NCBI RefSeq assembly: GCF_028769735.1
Contig: NC_088178.1
Span: 18,302,357 to 18,366,356 of the forward strand
Direction of reading: 5' to 3'
Origin: Zonotrichia leucophrys gambelii
Taxonomy: Eukaryota; Chordata; Aves; Passeriformes; Passerellidae
DNA: 64,000 nucleotides
The first letter of the stretch is position 1. Each line of letters starts with the position of its first letter. A model generated the notes under the pieces. The model was not told where the DNA came from and searched no databases. It was given only the letters and a program-made list of their open reading frames with translations. Below are positions 48,861 to 62,300 of the stretch, one piece after another. The translations under genes were made by a program, and so were the position numbers.

Positions 48861-51800
48861 GCTTAATTATATTGATTTAATCACTATTTCACATCAAATT
48901 CTTATTATCTCCTTTGTTGTGGCAGCTAGTATGTGTGTGATCTGATTGATTCATCACTAGATTGCTCTACTTAGCAAACTGTTAGTTGATTACTGCTGCT
49001 GGCATTAAAGAAAATATTTACTTTTAAAAATATGAACCTATATGCTTTTTAAAACAATGATGTGGGCAACTCTACACAGGTCACATGGTGACAATTCCTT
49101 CAGCTTAATTTGCCCATTTTGCAGCATTTGGCCTTGTACAATGTGCTTTTATGCGAAACACTAATTGTTTGAGAGAATATTTTCATAATTCAGCTTGTCA
49201 GTGGATCAGGTTCAAATGTTATTTTAAATGCTTGTATTCCATATTCCTTAAATGAAATATGAGCAATACTTATTTTCTTAAAGCGAAATTCCTATGTAGT
49301 ACCTGTGAAGCAGTTTGATATGGATGAAGTTCCTTCCTGTCAAGGCAGTCTGTCTGAAATAGCTGGATCAGAGGAATAACAAAGTATATCTGAATGACTG
49401 CATGTGTGCTTTCTGAAAAAAAGGATACACAAGTACAATATCTATAGGCTAGGATGGAATAAAATAGTTATTTGATTCCATCACTAAAATCACCCAGGCT
49501 AGAAAAAAATGGAATTTATACAGAAAGAAGTTAATACCAATTATAAACTCACCGCTCATTATATACTTCTCAAACTAATACAGATACAACATGATTTAAG
49601 ATAGGAAACTGTGGCTAAAGGAATTAGTTGTCTCGGCATGAAACTCGGTTTATTTAATCAATGTTGTTTCCACTAGAAAAGTGGATTAGTTTTTCTTTAA
49701 GACAGAGTTAAAAGTTTTGCAGCTAATTTATTTTAATAAGCATTCAGTCACTGACTGCTGCAGAAAAAGGCTAAACTGTAATGAAGAGCCAGGAAAGAAA
49801 GCATGACTTAATTATTTTTCTGGGGTGGATAATGAATAAATTAGCTACGCTGTAGGCTTGCTGTTTCTATAGAATTTATTACTTTTGCTTTAAGAACCAT
49901 ATCATGACAAAGTCAATTTTTCTCCTGACTGCAAACTGATTGATGGGGTAATGTCTGGTTGTGAAAGACTTCCTCTTCATCATTGTGTTGCCAACGTTGG
50001 TATCACAAAGTGAGTTTGAAGTTTTCCCAAGTGCATGTTCTCCTACGTAATTACAGATGACAATTACTTTAATTCCTTTTTTTAACAAGCTTTTTAATCA
50101 CGTAAACTGCAGAATGAATAACGTAGATGAGACCAAAGATGCACATAGCTTGAATACTGCTTTCTTGGTCCTTAATTTCTTGCCACAATGTCTTCAATGT
50201 GAAGAGCTAAATACTGTATTTAGAATGACAGCAGGTGTTTTCATGGGAAGATGAACATGGGTGTAACAAAAAGGCTTTGCCAAGGAATAACTAAAGAATG
50301 GTCTTGCAGGTGTTCAAAGGATGAAATTTTTAAGGATATATGTTATGAATTTGGCATGGCATAGGGAATATAAGTTTGATTCAATTCTCACTACAGTCAT
50401 TGGGACACTTGGATTTAAGTGGGAGATGGATTTGACCTGGTAGGTGTATGAAAAATGGTGACTTCAAAAGGAATAAAAATGTAAAATAAATGTCAGAAGG
50501 AAAAAAAGATATGCTGTGTGATTTACTGCATTGTGAATTCTCCCAGCCAAATGAATAAACACACACAGTTAAGATAATGAAAATAACACTAAATAAAGCA
50601 TTACAAAAAGTATTGCACAGAACTCACTTTGATAAGCAACCTGACTTTTCTACAAGCCCTGTCCTTTTGGGACCTTTTTTTCTCCCTGTTGATGCATACA
50701 AATGAGATACAAAGTCTTCAGATATATTGCTTAAAATATATTTTATTCACTGCTCCTCCCCAACCCAAGATACTAAAAACCTATATTGGAGCTTTATAAT
50801 TTCTCGAGTGAGGAACTTTCCACTACATAATTCCACATGCATCCTGAGAAAAATAATTTCTTTCAAATATGCTGTTTCTCAGTTTGATAGTCAAGTTAGC
50901 AATACACCAAGTTTTAATTAAAGGAGGGAAATAATTTTATTAAGTAGACATTGCTTGTTTTGAATAACTTTATCAGAGGATTGTCGAACGTGGGTTTTTT
51001 GAGGGGAACATTGACTTTGAACTTGCAAAGCAGAAATGAATAAAGACCAAAGAAGCAGATTTCACTCTGAAAGATATGTTATTATGCCCTATTCCGCAGT
51101 CAAAGGTCTCTAGTAGTAAAGAGTCAGGAAAAAGAGTATAAGGGAAGAGGCTGAAACAGATAATTCTGTCTTCTTTTCCAGTCCCTAGAGTACTATGCAC
51201 TTTGGGGTGTTTATTCATCAGCTGCAGAGGACATTGAGTTCTTATCTGTTTATTTCCACAGAAAGTAATCATCTTTTACTCCTTTATGAATACAAAGCTA
51301 AAATCATTATGACTTATTCCATCAAATGCTGTGCTGTCAAAGGAAAAAGCTCTGAGAAAGGTCAGTTGCTTGACTCTTAAGCTGCAACATTTGTAAGCAG
51401 TGCTTATAGTTTGCTAGTTTGCAATATTTTCTATAAAACAGGCTAAAAGACACATCCAGGCACTTATGGAATAATTTCTATATGTTTAAATATCTAGTTT
51501 AATGACCATCAAAGTATTCTAATGACCATTCTATTGGTAAAGATACACTTTACAAGTTCAGTAAGAAAAAGCAAGCCAACACACTGTATGTTACAAGCAT
51601 GTTAGTTTTCATTTAATTTGTGTCTGCTCTCAAGGCCCTCTCCAGTGCATGTATAATTTTTATTAAAATTAATGTAAAATGACTCACAGAGTCTAAATTA
51701 ATTACAGTGATACATAGTGTTATTCTGTTCTAAGCAAAAATTAGGTCTATTCATGGTTGTTCATGGTTCCAGCATAACAAATCAAAATCAAAAAGCCCCT

Positions 51801-53623
51801 CCCCATGCTCTCCAAAGATGGCACTGCTCACTGCTGGTTTGGATAATGATAAAAAATTGCAGAATTCTGTCCCTGAACCACTAAAATTCAAGTAGTCAGT
51901 TGAAGGGTTTGCATCTACATTTAAGAAAATTCAAATGCATCTATGTGATGCATTTAGATTAGGAGGAAAAATCTTTTCTGAATGCAGTATATAGAGACTT
52001 ATGTTTTTCTAATTTTTCAGCAAGGCAAGATGCCATTATTATTTTTCCCACCTCAAGGGCATAGCCAAAATGATGCTTTTTCATGTGCAGTGGGAAGAAT
52101 GAAAACAGCACATGTTGCCTAAAATTCTTCAGCTGTTTGCTTTTTCACTGCTGTATTCATCTACTTTGCTGTTGAGGATGCATAAACTTACAGACACTGT
52201 CTTTAACCTGAGTGTCATACGAACTGTATATGAAGGTATGGACTGCAGACAGGTAAACAGGAAAGTTCATACCCAGACTCTTTAGCAAATGTGTGCAGGA
52301 AAATCTGTTCTCCCCAGACAACAGGCATTCCACTTCTTTACACGTACCAGGTTATCAAATTCTTTTAGATGTCCCTTGTATTTATAAATTGGGGCAACTG
52401 ATTGGAAATGAAGTAATAGAACACACGTAGGCGATCATTGAACATAGATTAATGAACCACAAAAACCTTCCAATTGTTTAACAGTAACCTTTATAAGTGC
52501 AAAGTAACCTTTATCCTTTGCAAATATTCCTTCAAGTACATAATTGAAGAAATGTATTAAGAACAAGAAATTTTTTAATTGCTTTGCAAATAAAAAAGCT
52601 TAAATGTGCCAAACCCATTCTTTCCTGCACATTTTTGTCTTGCTCTACACTGCAATGTCATTACTTGCAAGAGCTCAGAGTGAGTAGAGGTAAAGAAGGC
52701 AAATGGACAGTGACAGCCATGTAATCCAGTGTCTGATTGCTTTTCCACATGTCACTGGTGAAACACACAACTCTCCCCTCAGCCTCTGTGAAGGTCTACA
52801 GTACTCAGACTCGCTCAGTCTAATGCTGTCCATGCAGACAAACAATGTTTTGAAGGAATCCTTTGCTGAGATTATGCTCTTTGGAAATGTTTTGACACCA
52901 CTATTGCTCATCATTAAAAATTCATCTGCAAGCCTGAACTACAGATATGAGCTAGGAACAGCTCATATTGAAACAAACCTTACATTTTCAATGTGAGTTG
53001 AAAGCATTAGAAATATTTTTGTCAACAGTTTTTCAAAAGTATTTCCTCCCAATACTTGGTTACTTTTGATCACTTCTAGAAGCTGATCTCCATAAAATTG
53101 TAGTGAAGAATCTTCAAGAGAACTGCCATCTTTTCTGTTTGTGTTCTTTTAATTGAGCCTCATGTAATTTTCCCTTTTTTTACAAACTCTGTTTAAAATT
53201 CAATTAATGTTAGTCTACTCTTTAACAAAAAAATAAAAATCGCTCAGTATAGTCCTGGTATTCGGCAACAAATTCTTTGCTGTTAGCCTTTTTCATCCCT
53301 TTTAGGAATCTAATGACTGGCCAGTCTCTTGCTCTTACAATTGCTCCTAAGACTCTGCAACTCTGCATCTTCTCAAAGGCAAACTATATGGAAAATGGTC
53401 CTGGTGCTTTTTGTTTTGCCAGCAGTAGAAAATAGTAAGTTTGGGTGGTTTTTTTAAAATATGCTGAGCAGGATAGATCTGGTTCTTCAAAATATTAGAC
53501 TATGGCTACTATCTTTGCATCCTTTCAAATCCACTGAAATTTACCTAGTGTGAAACTGGAGTAAAGAAGTGAAAAGTTTGAATATTTCTAGGATTAATAT
53601 GTGTGCCTCATTTTGTAATTTAG
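48861..53623. other. AT-rich noncoding stretch, no gene seen
   Basis: No supported gene. The longest frames are about 99 codons (50973-51272 minus; 52703-52996 plus) with no recognised domain. 48861-49290 has a composition typical of conserved noncoding elements. A perfect 9-bp hairpin lies at 52945-52968. AGTAACCTTTAT is directly repeated near 52484-52515. Confidence 0.68.
52945..52968. repeat. perfect 9-bp stem, 6-nt loop hairpin
   Basis: ATATGAGCT at 52945-52953 pairs with AGCTCATAT at 52960-52968 around AGGAAC. Nothing else marks it as a functional RNA. Confidence 0.85.
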
Positions 53624-53668
53624 TAAGTTACATATGATACATAAGTTACATAAGTTACATAAGCTACA
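53624..53668. repeat. 9-bp minisatellite-like repeat
   Basis: ATAAGTTAC occurs twice in full, followed by ATAAGCTAC and preceded by degenerate AAGTTACATATGATAC units. On the minus strand it translates to a threonine-tyrosine-valine repeat, which is incidental. Confidence 0.9.
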
Positions 53669-54000
53669 GCAAAGATCAATCCTAATAAGACAAAAAAAGC
53701 AGAATAGTTTTTTTTATTCATTTGTGGAAAACTATCAATTCTTTTTCCTTTTCTGCCCTTCAACAGACACCATGGTTTACAGAAAAAACATTTCCATTGA
53801 GTAAGTTTCCACAGTTTCAGAAGCAATTCAGACTCTCAGATATCTTTTTAATTAAAAAAATAACCCTTTCTGAAATATTTGGTTTTCAGTAAGGTCAATT
53901 CTAAAATTTACACAACTGACTTGATTTTACATTATGTAAATTGGTTGAATTCAAACAAAAATGAATAGTTTTTTAAAGGGTATGTATGACCAGATTATTA

Positions 54001-54010
54001 TGTGTGTGTG

Positions 54011-54049
<39 letters not shown>

Positions 54050-54060
54050 ATATATATATG
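54001..54060. repeat. compound (TG)n(TA)n microsatellite
   Basis: A TG run is followed by about 27 bp of TA, a TGTG step and a second TA run. At 60 bp it is the longest simple repeat in the window. Confidence 0.97.
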
Positions 54061-54399
54061 TAGATAAATAGATTTAAATATATAAAGAAATATATACCCA
54101 CGCAGGATTTGGTGATTAATAATTGGTCTCCTATTTCCAATTAATGTGCATTTTGAATTTGAATATGCATTTTATGCTCTGTGTTTTTCAGGGATGGATG
54201 GTTAAAATAGTTCAATTTAATTTACAATTAAGCCAAAACCCCAAAAACATGTGAGAGTAGAAATGTGATGAATAGTTGAGCAAAACTGCCCTTCAGGTGT
54301 TTACTGGAGAGAGCTCACAGGGAGGTGGAATGAGGTTTGATCTTGTTTTATGGTATGGTGAGTACAATATTCATGAAAACAATAATTTGCATTTAGTTA

Positions 54400-54480
54400 G
54401 CATCTGAGGTAAATGTAGTCATTATTGTCTTTTTCTCAGATGAGCAAATGTAGAATGTAGCTAGCTGCCCAGTCTTAGGG
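54400..54480 (-). mobile_element. MIR-like SINE fragment, minus strand
   Basis: The plus strand reads GAGGTAAATGTAGTCATTAT, then TTTTTCTCAGATGAGCAAATG, then TAGCTAGCTGCCCAGTCTTAG. This follows the order of the inverted MIR 3' half: GAGGTAGGTATTATTATCCC, then CATTTTACAGATGAGGAAAC, then TGACTTGCCCAAGGTCAC. The agreement is spread along about 80 bp rather than confined to one word, so I favour MIR or a close CORE-SINE. Strongly diverged and very old. Confidence 0.55.
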
Positions 54481-57400
54481 AAGAGATGTCAGGGCAGGAC
54501 CGGGCTGCCCGTGCTGCTCTGAGAGACAGAGACTGCTCTGCACAGCCTCCCTAACCACAGCAGGAGAAGCTGGCTTTTTGTTTACCAACCACACACTCTG
54601 TACAAAGAGGAGCCATACAAGGCTCTCCAGCAGGTTCCATGAGAATTCCTTCTGTGTTTGCAGGTTTACAAACATGCTCCACCCTCCACGCCACATTTAT
54701 CAGCTGTTATTCCTTTAGGATCAACCTGATCTCAGAGGAGAGCCCAGGCTAAGATCCATTTTGCTGTGCCCAGCTGTTTCTTACCACTGACTGCTCTCCC
54801 TCTCCACAGCCTTTGACACATTATGATCTCCAATCCTGAGCATCCAAGTGCCTCCATAAAATGCAGCAGGAACCTGGGCACCTTGTTCTGGGCACAGAGC
54901 AGCTACAGGGACCAGATGCCTGAATGTTATGTGCTGTTGTTTTCACAGTTGTTGCACATAAGTGCATTGGTGGATCTAGCTGCTCATGATTAATTTAGCT
55001 TTACTCCACTGCTTATTTAATAAAGATTTTATTATGAACAGAAGAAATCAGATTTAGAAAATTAAGCTGCTTCCTACGACAATCTGTGTGTGCGCAGAAA
55101 AAATTCTGGAGACAAAGGTGGACAAAGAAAGAAAGTAATGTCCTTACAGTTAGCATATGTACACTGCACAGCCCATTTTCCCATTTCTCTTTGACCATTA
55201 AGACATTTCAATGAATTATACATAAAGCAGTGAAATCATTTTAGCATTTCCAGTGGAACTAGCCCTCCAGCAAAGAGCAGCAATGGAGCTTCTCTGGCTT
55301 CATAGCCTTGCATACAAACAATCAAAACAGGAATGCTTAGTAATGTGGAATATTCAGAGTGTAGCTCTGTAAGTATTCAGTTCAGATTTTAAGAACAGAA
55401 AAGTGGATGTATGTTTGCAAATAAGCTCTGTTCGACATGAAAATAAACTAATAGCACAGATGAACTTTGAATCATTAGTGCCAAATGAGGGTACCTTTAA
55501 TTTGTAAGTTTCAATTCATTTGCATAGATCAAGAACAAAGGAAGTTAATTGTTGATATAAAATAAGCAGAAGCTCCCAACAGCTTTTCTCTTTGAGCTCA
55601 TTAAGCCCTGAGCAGACTGCACAGCCATCAAGCAGCAGCAGTGGGCAGGCACAGTTGGCATTTGGTGTGGCACAGGGACCCTCAGGTGCAGGTGTGGAAC
55701 TCCTCCATCCCTCCATCCCTGCCCTTCCCTGGCAGTGGCACCACTTGGGAGGCACAAAGGAGCAGGGTGGTGGGACAGGAGCCCATTTCTCTCCTGTGCT
55801 AGCTCAGGAAAGCATTCCTCCTCCAAATGACACTTAAGCACGTGTTTAAGTTCTAGTAGGACATAATAAGGAGCAGGAAACATGTGCTTAAGTGTTTTCC
55901 TGAATAGAGTCCAAAATTGAGTAGGTCATGGGTGAAATCTTTCCCTGCTATGCTGTTCTGCCTGCATCACTACTTCAGCTGCCTCCCCAAGGCAGGGAAG
56001 TGTCCTTCTATGTCTCCAATAAAAGACTATAATTTCCAGATTTCCTCTGAGACCTGAAGGAAGACTGAATTTCATCCAAAAAAGGCTGAGGGAAGATTCA
56101 ACCAAAGTAAATAAATTACAGTGTTAATTAAGGTTAATCTTTTTTCATCATTTTAGTGGTGTCCTAAGTGGCTATAACTTCAGCACAAAGAATGATGCGG
56201 CCAAGTGTTCACTTGCATGCTATATTGCAAAAATGACATAAGTGGAGTAGGAATTCCAACTTATTTAGATAGCTTTTAGTTGCAATATGTAGCACTGAAT
56301 GTGATTTTCTTAGAGATAGTATTTTGCTAACTGTCTATTTTAACTGAAAATAAGAGAAACATTTCCATTTGTAAAAATTCTTTGGGTTATTTGGATTATT
56401 AATAGACAAGCCATTTTGAAAGTCTTGATTTACAAAATCTCTTAACCTGACTACATGCAATTCACATAATGCACTGTGTGGCATGAGACTTGTGTAACAT
56501 GGATCACTTAGGGAGCAGCAGGTCACTGCAGAAAACATTGTTCCAGTGTCACAGACCTGGCTCTTTAAAACCTTTCACTGATTTTTCAAACAAGGAATAA
56601 AAGCAAGGAATTTAAAGGGAGGAGATCTTTAAAAAAATAGCAGCAGACTTCTACACACATACCATTGTATGATGAATTGTTTTAATTAAAGGGGTCATAA
56701 TTACAGTCTTGTTTGCTCATGCTGTTTTTTGAGAAAGGAATAATGAAGTATGATTTCATCTTCTGATCACCCATCTCCCAAATAATCTTAAACCCTTTCA
56801 GAGTATTTTTGGCTGCAGTTGTCATTAAATAAGCAGTGCTGAAACATGGCTATTTATCACAGCATGTATCCTTCCATTTACTGCAACATTTGTACTATTT
56901 CTCATTCTCAAAAAGGAAACAATAAACACTGACATATATATACCTACTATCAATGACCTAATGTCCAGTTTTCAGTGTCCTCTGTCTCTTGACTGTGCTC
57001 TGCAATGTTTCATCACCACAATTTTTCCTGCAGTTAATGTACAACACAAAAGTTCAAAATGTAGTGGTGTGTTAGATCACTGTACTATAACTACCATTTG
57101 TCTTACATTGTAAGCAAGGGAGAAAATAGAAAGGATTAAACAACTATTTTCTTCAAAGATCCTGCAATGTTTTCTGTAAAAACTGGCAAAATTACCCATG
57201 CCTATAACGATCAAATGCTATACTTATTTGATCAAAATAATTATAGGAAAACATGACATTTAAAGTTGAAATTGTTTCAAGAACCACTTTCAAAAAGTAT
57301 TGCATTAAAGACAAATCAATACTCTTTCTACTGTCTTCAGGCAAGATCTTCAAAACCTGAGATAATTGAGTATTTGAAGAACCACAAATCACATATTGAT

Positions 57401-59293
57401 CTGAAGAATTTAGATACAGCACTGAAGAGAATGTGTTCCTATAACAAACTGCCATGTGTTGACACTACAGCTGCCTATTTTTATTTTTCTCAGCAATTTT
57501 AAGGCTCATCTAGTAGCTACCGGATTGTGCAGCCAGTGGCATTGATAATACTGTGAAAGTCAGAACAGTCATAAACTTATTTTCCATATAGTGTTGTTGA
57601 TGTACACACACAGTAAAAATGAAGACTGGCTAATGTGTTATCCATTGAATTAAGGCATAACAGAACAAGACATATCATAGAAATCTGTGGCAGCTTCCCT
57701 TAGAACTGTCTAAAGGTGAGAGGAAGAAAACAAAAATAAAAAGAGAATTGCATTGCAGGAACGGCCTTACTTCTGTGGCACAGTACATTTTTTTTTAATA
57801 CATGAATTTACTTCAATAAATAGCTAAAATATATATACGTGGCCAAAATCTTATTACTTCAACTTCACTTATCCTTTTACTGCTGCTTTTCATTTTTGTC
57901 AAGGCATAAATAATTTTCAAATTATTCATTACATTTACTGAACATATATTCAAAGGGCTTAACAGATTATTTTCTTTTTTAGATAAATAATGTATCCTAT
58001 AAAATGGATTTTTAAAACCTCATTTGAGAAAAACAAAACAAAACAACATATTCTCTGCATAAAGGCAAGAAGGCAAACCAAAAAAAAAACCCCAAAACAT
58101 TAACAGGGACTTAGGGATATGCAAGAAAACTTTGAAGACAAAGTTATCTCTAAATTTCCCTCTGTGACCCAAAAAGTCCAGAAGAAAACATGTGCAAGTC
58201 TAGAATGCAATACATATGATTCCCATTGTTGATGGGTTAAGTTGCCTACATTGCTGTATACCATGTAGAATTCTACTAGCTCTTAATATTTAATAATTTT
58301 TTTCAAAGGCAGATTTTGATGTGTTGTATGTAGCGTATGACTCTCTTCTTGATTACAAAATCAGATTGATGCCACCATAAATAAAAGGCTGGTGACCACT
58401 TCAGTTCTTCAGTTTAAGACTGAAAAAATTTTAAAAAACTAATTTCTAAATAAACAACCCAAATATATACCTAAGTCTTTTATTTCCATATATGTTGAAA
58501 AAATCATAGTATAAAATAGGAGCTTCCAAAACAGAAAGTGGATGCAGTGCTGAAGATACTTAAAACTATATTCTTTCAAATGTGCTGCCACAATTTTTCA
58601 TAATAATTTATACTTTTTAAAAAATTTATTTAAATCACAATTAAAAAGGCAAACAAGTTTTGGTTCAATGTCATTAGATGCTCTTTCCACTGAAAATCCC
58701 AATTTTATCTAATTGTTATAAAATATTTCTCTTAGATGAAAAATTGCCTAACAAGAACTCAAAGTTATTCAGAGTTAAAGTCAAGAGTTTTGAGGAACTG
58801 TCCCTCATTGTAATCTTTGGCCTCAAATATGTTGTCCACTCCCATCAGACTGATCCTATTGAAGAAAGACTGGCTAATTGAAAGAGATCACATGAAGGCC
58901 ATGGAGACGTCATTAGAGGATATGATAATATTCTACAGGGTTGTCTCTTGGAAATACTTAGCTCATTAATTTTAAGGGCAAAGTCTGATACTACACCAGA
59001 AACTTTTACAGGAGAATTCAAATAAGTTTTGTGATTGAACTACCATGGCATAGGTACTCTGGAGGATCAAACTAGCTTATATGAGGTGCATTTTTCTGTT
59101 GGGTGAAGAGATAAGACAGAGTACTGTGGAAATTCTGTGAATTGAAGATAGAATAAGTAAAATTTCTAAAATTTAACTGATATTCTGAATGCCTGTAAGG
59201 AACACCCTATACTTAGTATAAGAGTCAGATTTATTATCAATTAATTATTGTGTTGGGGCTTGGATAATCAAACATGAATTTTAGCAAAAGTGT
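54481..59293. other. noncoding stretch with two GC-richer patches
   Basis: 54481-54910 and 55590-55830 are GC-richer and hold short overlapping frames on both strands (112 codons at 55545-55883 minus), with no recognised domain. 55690-55740 contains CCATCCCT repeats. The remainder is AT-rich with no frame above 87 codons and no named repeat apart from 55831-55910. Confidence 0.65.
55831..55910. repeat. fossil palindromic repeat, hairpin copy
   Basis: CACTTAAGCACGTGTTT at 55831-55847 and AAACATGTGCTTAAGTG at 55878-55894 are inverse complements with one mismatch in 17. The right arm is followed by TTTTCCTGAATAGAG, the same outer end seen at 28036 in inverse order. The centre differs from the copy at 40494 and may be deleted. 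This is the best-preserved arm pair of the family in the window. Confidence 0.65.
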
Positions 59294-59321
59294 AACAAAA
59301 TTTGTTTAAACAAATTTTGTT
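59294..59321. repeat. perfect 28-bp palindrome
   Basis: The sequence is fully self-complementary with no spacer: arm AACAAAATTTGTTT meets its exact inverse complement at 59307/59308. It contains two inverted TAAACAAA/TTTGTTTA words, which resemble forkhead factor half-sites. Perfect palindromes of this length are not expected by chance in 64 kb. It is not flanked by other recognisable repeats. Confidence 0.95.
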
Positions 59322-62300
59322 TGCAGTTCAGTCACTCAGAATTTTCTCTCTCCTTAAATACTTAATGTTTGTATGACATGTGGTACTAGTTTGCAATAAC
59401 TTTTTTGAAAATTTAGAGAATGTTAATAGAGGTTTTTCATAATAAATTGGAAAGAGTGTGCTTCAGTCATGATGGATGGGAAGAAGGGAAATGCAAACTT
59501 TCTTTTATCTGTAAAAATGGTAATTTTTGATTATAGAAGCCATGGGATTCAGTTAACAGCGTGAGGCCTAGGACTTGGATTCTTTTACAGACAGGATAAA
59601 ATTCCCACATCTCAGCTGTAGTCTGGCTTCTCCTGGACAGAACCTTCATTCATCTTCCCCAGATGCTGGGATGCAAAAGGTTTTAATCCCATGAGTTTGT
59701 GGGGAGTTCTGTATTTAAGATCTGGATTTTGAGACAGCTTTAATTTTCTCTGGCTCTCCTTAGAATAACTGTCAGACAACTTTTCATCTCCCAAAAGGTT
59801 TTCTTTGGTCATTCTTTGGAGTTTATTAACACTAGATTTATGCACACCAACATCTCCTAGAACTACATATCGCTGAGCAAAGGAATGTTTTTGTGTCCAA
59901 CCAGAATGGGAATGGTGGTTTTGGTCACTGGAGACAGAACTGGCACAACCCAGCAGCACTGAGTCCCTCCTGCAGGCTAGGACTACCAGAATCCTTAAGG
60001 ATATTTTCCCATGGCATGCCAGGTTTTGGGTTTGTTTTTCATTTTTTGTCACCAGCATTGCTACCAGGCTATTTACAATTTCTCCCCATCATTTCCAGTG
60101 CCGCAGGTTTTGAATGTTTTCCTGTGTAATACCGAGCAGCAGTGCGAACCCCACCTGCCACTCCTGCAGTGCAGATACACACAGGATCCTGAACCAGGGT
60201 AATTTATTCCTGCCCTCCACGGACCACATTAAGCAAGGAAGCTGTCTGATGATTTATTTGGGAGCAGTTGTAGGGACTGGATGTATCATGCAGTTCAAAA
60301 GGAACTGAAATGCCAACATAATGGATAATTGTAACAATGTCTAACCATCGGGGGAGATACGTTCTGACAGGAGGCAGATGATATTTGGAATTTTATTATT
60401 CCATAGGAAGACAGACGTTCCTATTCTTAAAGAGAACAGCAAACAAGAATGTATAGGAAATATGTGATTTCACTATAGCATGATTCAAAATGGTCTGAAA
60501 GAAAAATGAAAACAACAAACTCTACAGCAGAGGGAATTTATATTTTTTTTTGGCAAAAAGGACAATGCCTGTACCATTATGGTTGAATATGAAAATAAAT
60601 AGGAATTTTTTTACAAGGTAAATATTTGGGGCTTTTTTAAATTTAAAAACTATGTTTTCATCAAGCCTACAGAAATATTTTTTGATTCTGCTTAACTTAA
60701 TCTTGATTTTTAAAATCTCCATTTCTGCCTGACCTAAACTTGATTTTCCTAATATTTTAGTTTAGACTAAGAATGATAAGAATAAGAAAATAAAAAAGAT
60801 CCAATTGATGAATATGGTATCATTACCAGAGAGAAGAAAAGTTCTGGAAGCTTAACGGTTATAGTAGTCAAGAAAGGATTTCCCAAGAATATTTTCCCAC
60901 TTCACCCCATGTACTAATGGCAAGGAGACAGGCAGAGACCAAAAAAAAAGGTATTCTTTGCCAATATTAGAATTATTTTTTTTCTATTAAAATGTACATT
61001 TTTTTTTTCTCAAGTCTATGCTACACTTTATAGTGCAAGTGTACAGAGTTAATGAAAAAGATTCAGCTTCGCAATGCAAATATGAGCAAAACACCTGGTG
61101 GTTTGGACCATCAATATCTGAGATATAAAACAACAATAAAAACCCTTTTAAATGTCTTTTCACGTAGAATACCTAGGATTAAATGTTTATGCTGCTTTAA
61201 GGTAACTGATAGATCTTCATCTGATGTATATTGATGTCATTCAGCAAATGATTCTCAATTGCAAAGGAAAAAGTGGATTGTTCTTTAAAAACAACTACAC
61301 AAAAATAATATTAAGGACAAAGTAATAAATCCTATGGAATTCTCTTTAAGCTCCTACTGGATTTTATAAGTTCTGAAAGTTAAATATTGGCTTTCCGGGC
61401 AGGTTTTCCAAGTTCTCATTACTCTAATTCTTAGTTGCTTTAATATTTTGATTTGTGGTTTACTGTACTTATTACTGCCAACTCCTTACAACCATTTTCC
61501 AAAATGATCTCTTATGAAGATATAAAAGGTTTCAATTCTAGAATTTCTAGAGAAAATATGCTAAAAAGGTAACAAGGTTGATAAACACAGTTACCCATAC
61601 AAATCATCAAAATGATTCAGAGGAAAGATATAGAATGATAGATCTCAGAGAATACATCAATAGATACAGAGTAACATGATTGAATTTAAAAATATTCTTC
61701 ATGATCTTGCCTGTAACTGCAATCTCTCCGGCTCTGACTGTATATCAGAAAATTGCAGCAAGGCTATCCTAAGTAAAATCACCTTTTTGAAAGATTCAGT
61801 GGGTTAAGTTCAAAATTTCTTACAGTCCCTGTGCATCTACAGAAGTCAGGGGAAAAAAATTGCAGAATATTGGGATCAATTAGACTTTCTGGTTTTCTGT
61901 GGGGTATCTGAAAAAAGAAATTCGTTTAGCAGAAATGAAAGGGGGAACTTAGAAGTGAGTATTTTGAAAACTTTTTTCTGGAATGAATATAAATATGCTC
62001 TTATCCCAAACCATTTCCTAAAGCTGGCTGGTTCCAACAATGTAAAAGTTAATGCAGAGATGATTTGGCTTCCTGTCTCCGTCTTTTAAGAGTTCCTGTA
62101 AAACATTTCCATGCATTTCTGTATTTTTGTGCCAGTGTTCTGATGTTAATGTAGTCAGATATCTATCATGTTTAGATCTTAGTTTTCTTCTTCACTGACT
62201 CAATGCATGTTCTGCTCTATTTGGAATTACTCTTTCAGTCTAGAAAGAAATCTATGTAAGCCAGAACAGAATCAGAACAAAGCCTAAATTCCCTTTCCCA

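Noticed and set aside
53624..53668. possible CRISPR-like array
   Set aside because: The 9-bp units are contiguous with no spacers, and the genome is animal; it is a simple tandem repeat.
57266..57502. 78-codon plus frame with a protein-like middle section
   Set aside because: No family recognised, the overlapping minus frame is equally open, and no splice or promoter signals support it.
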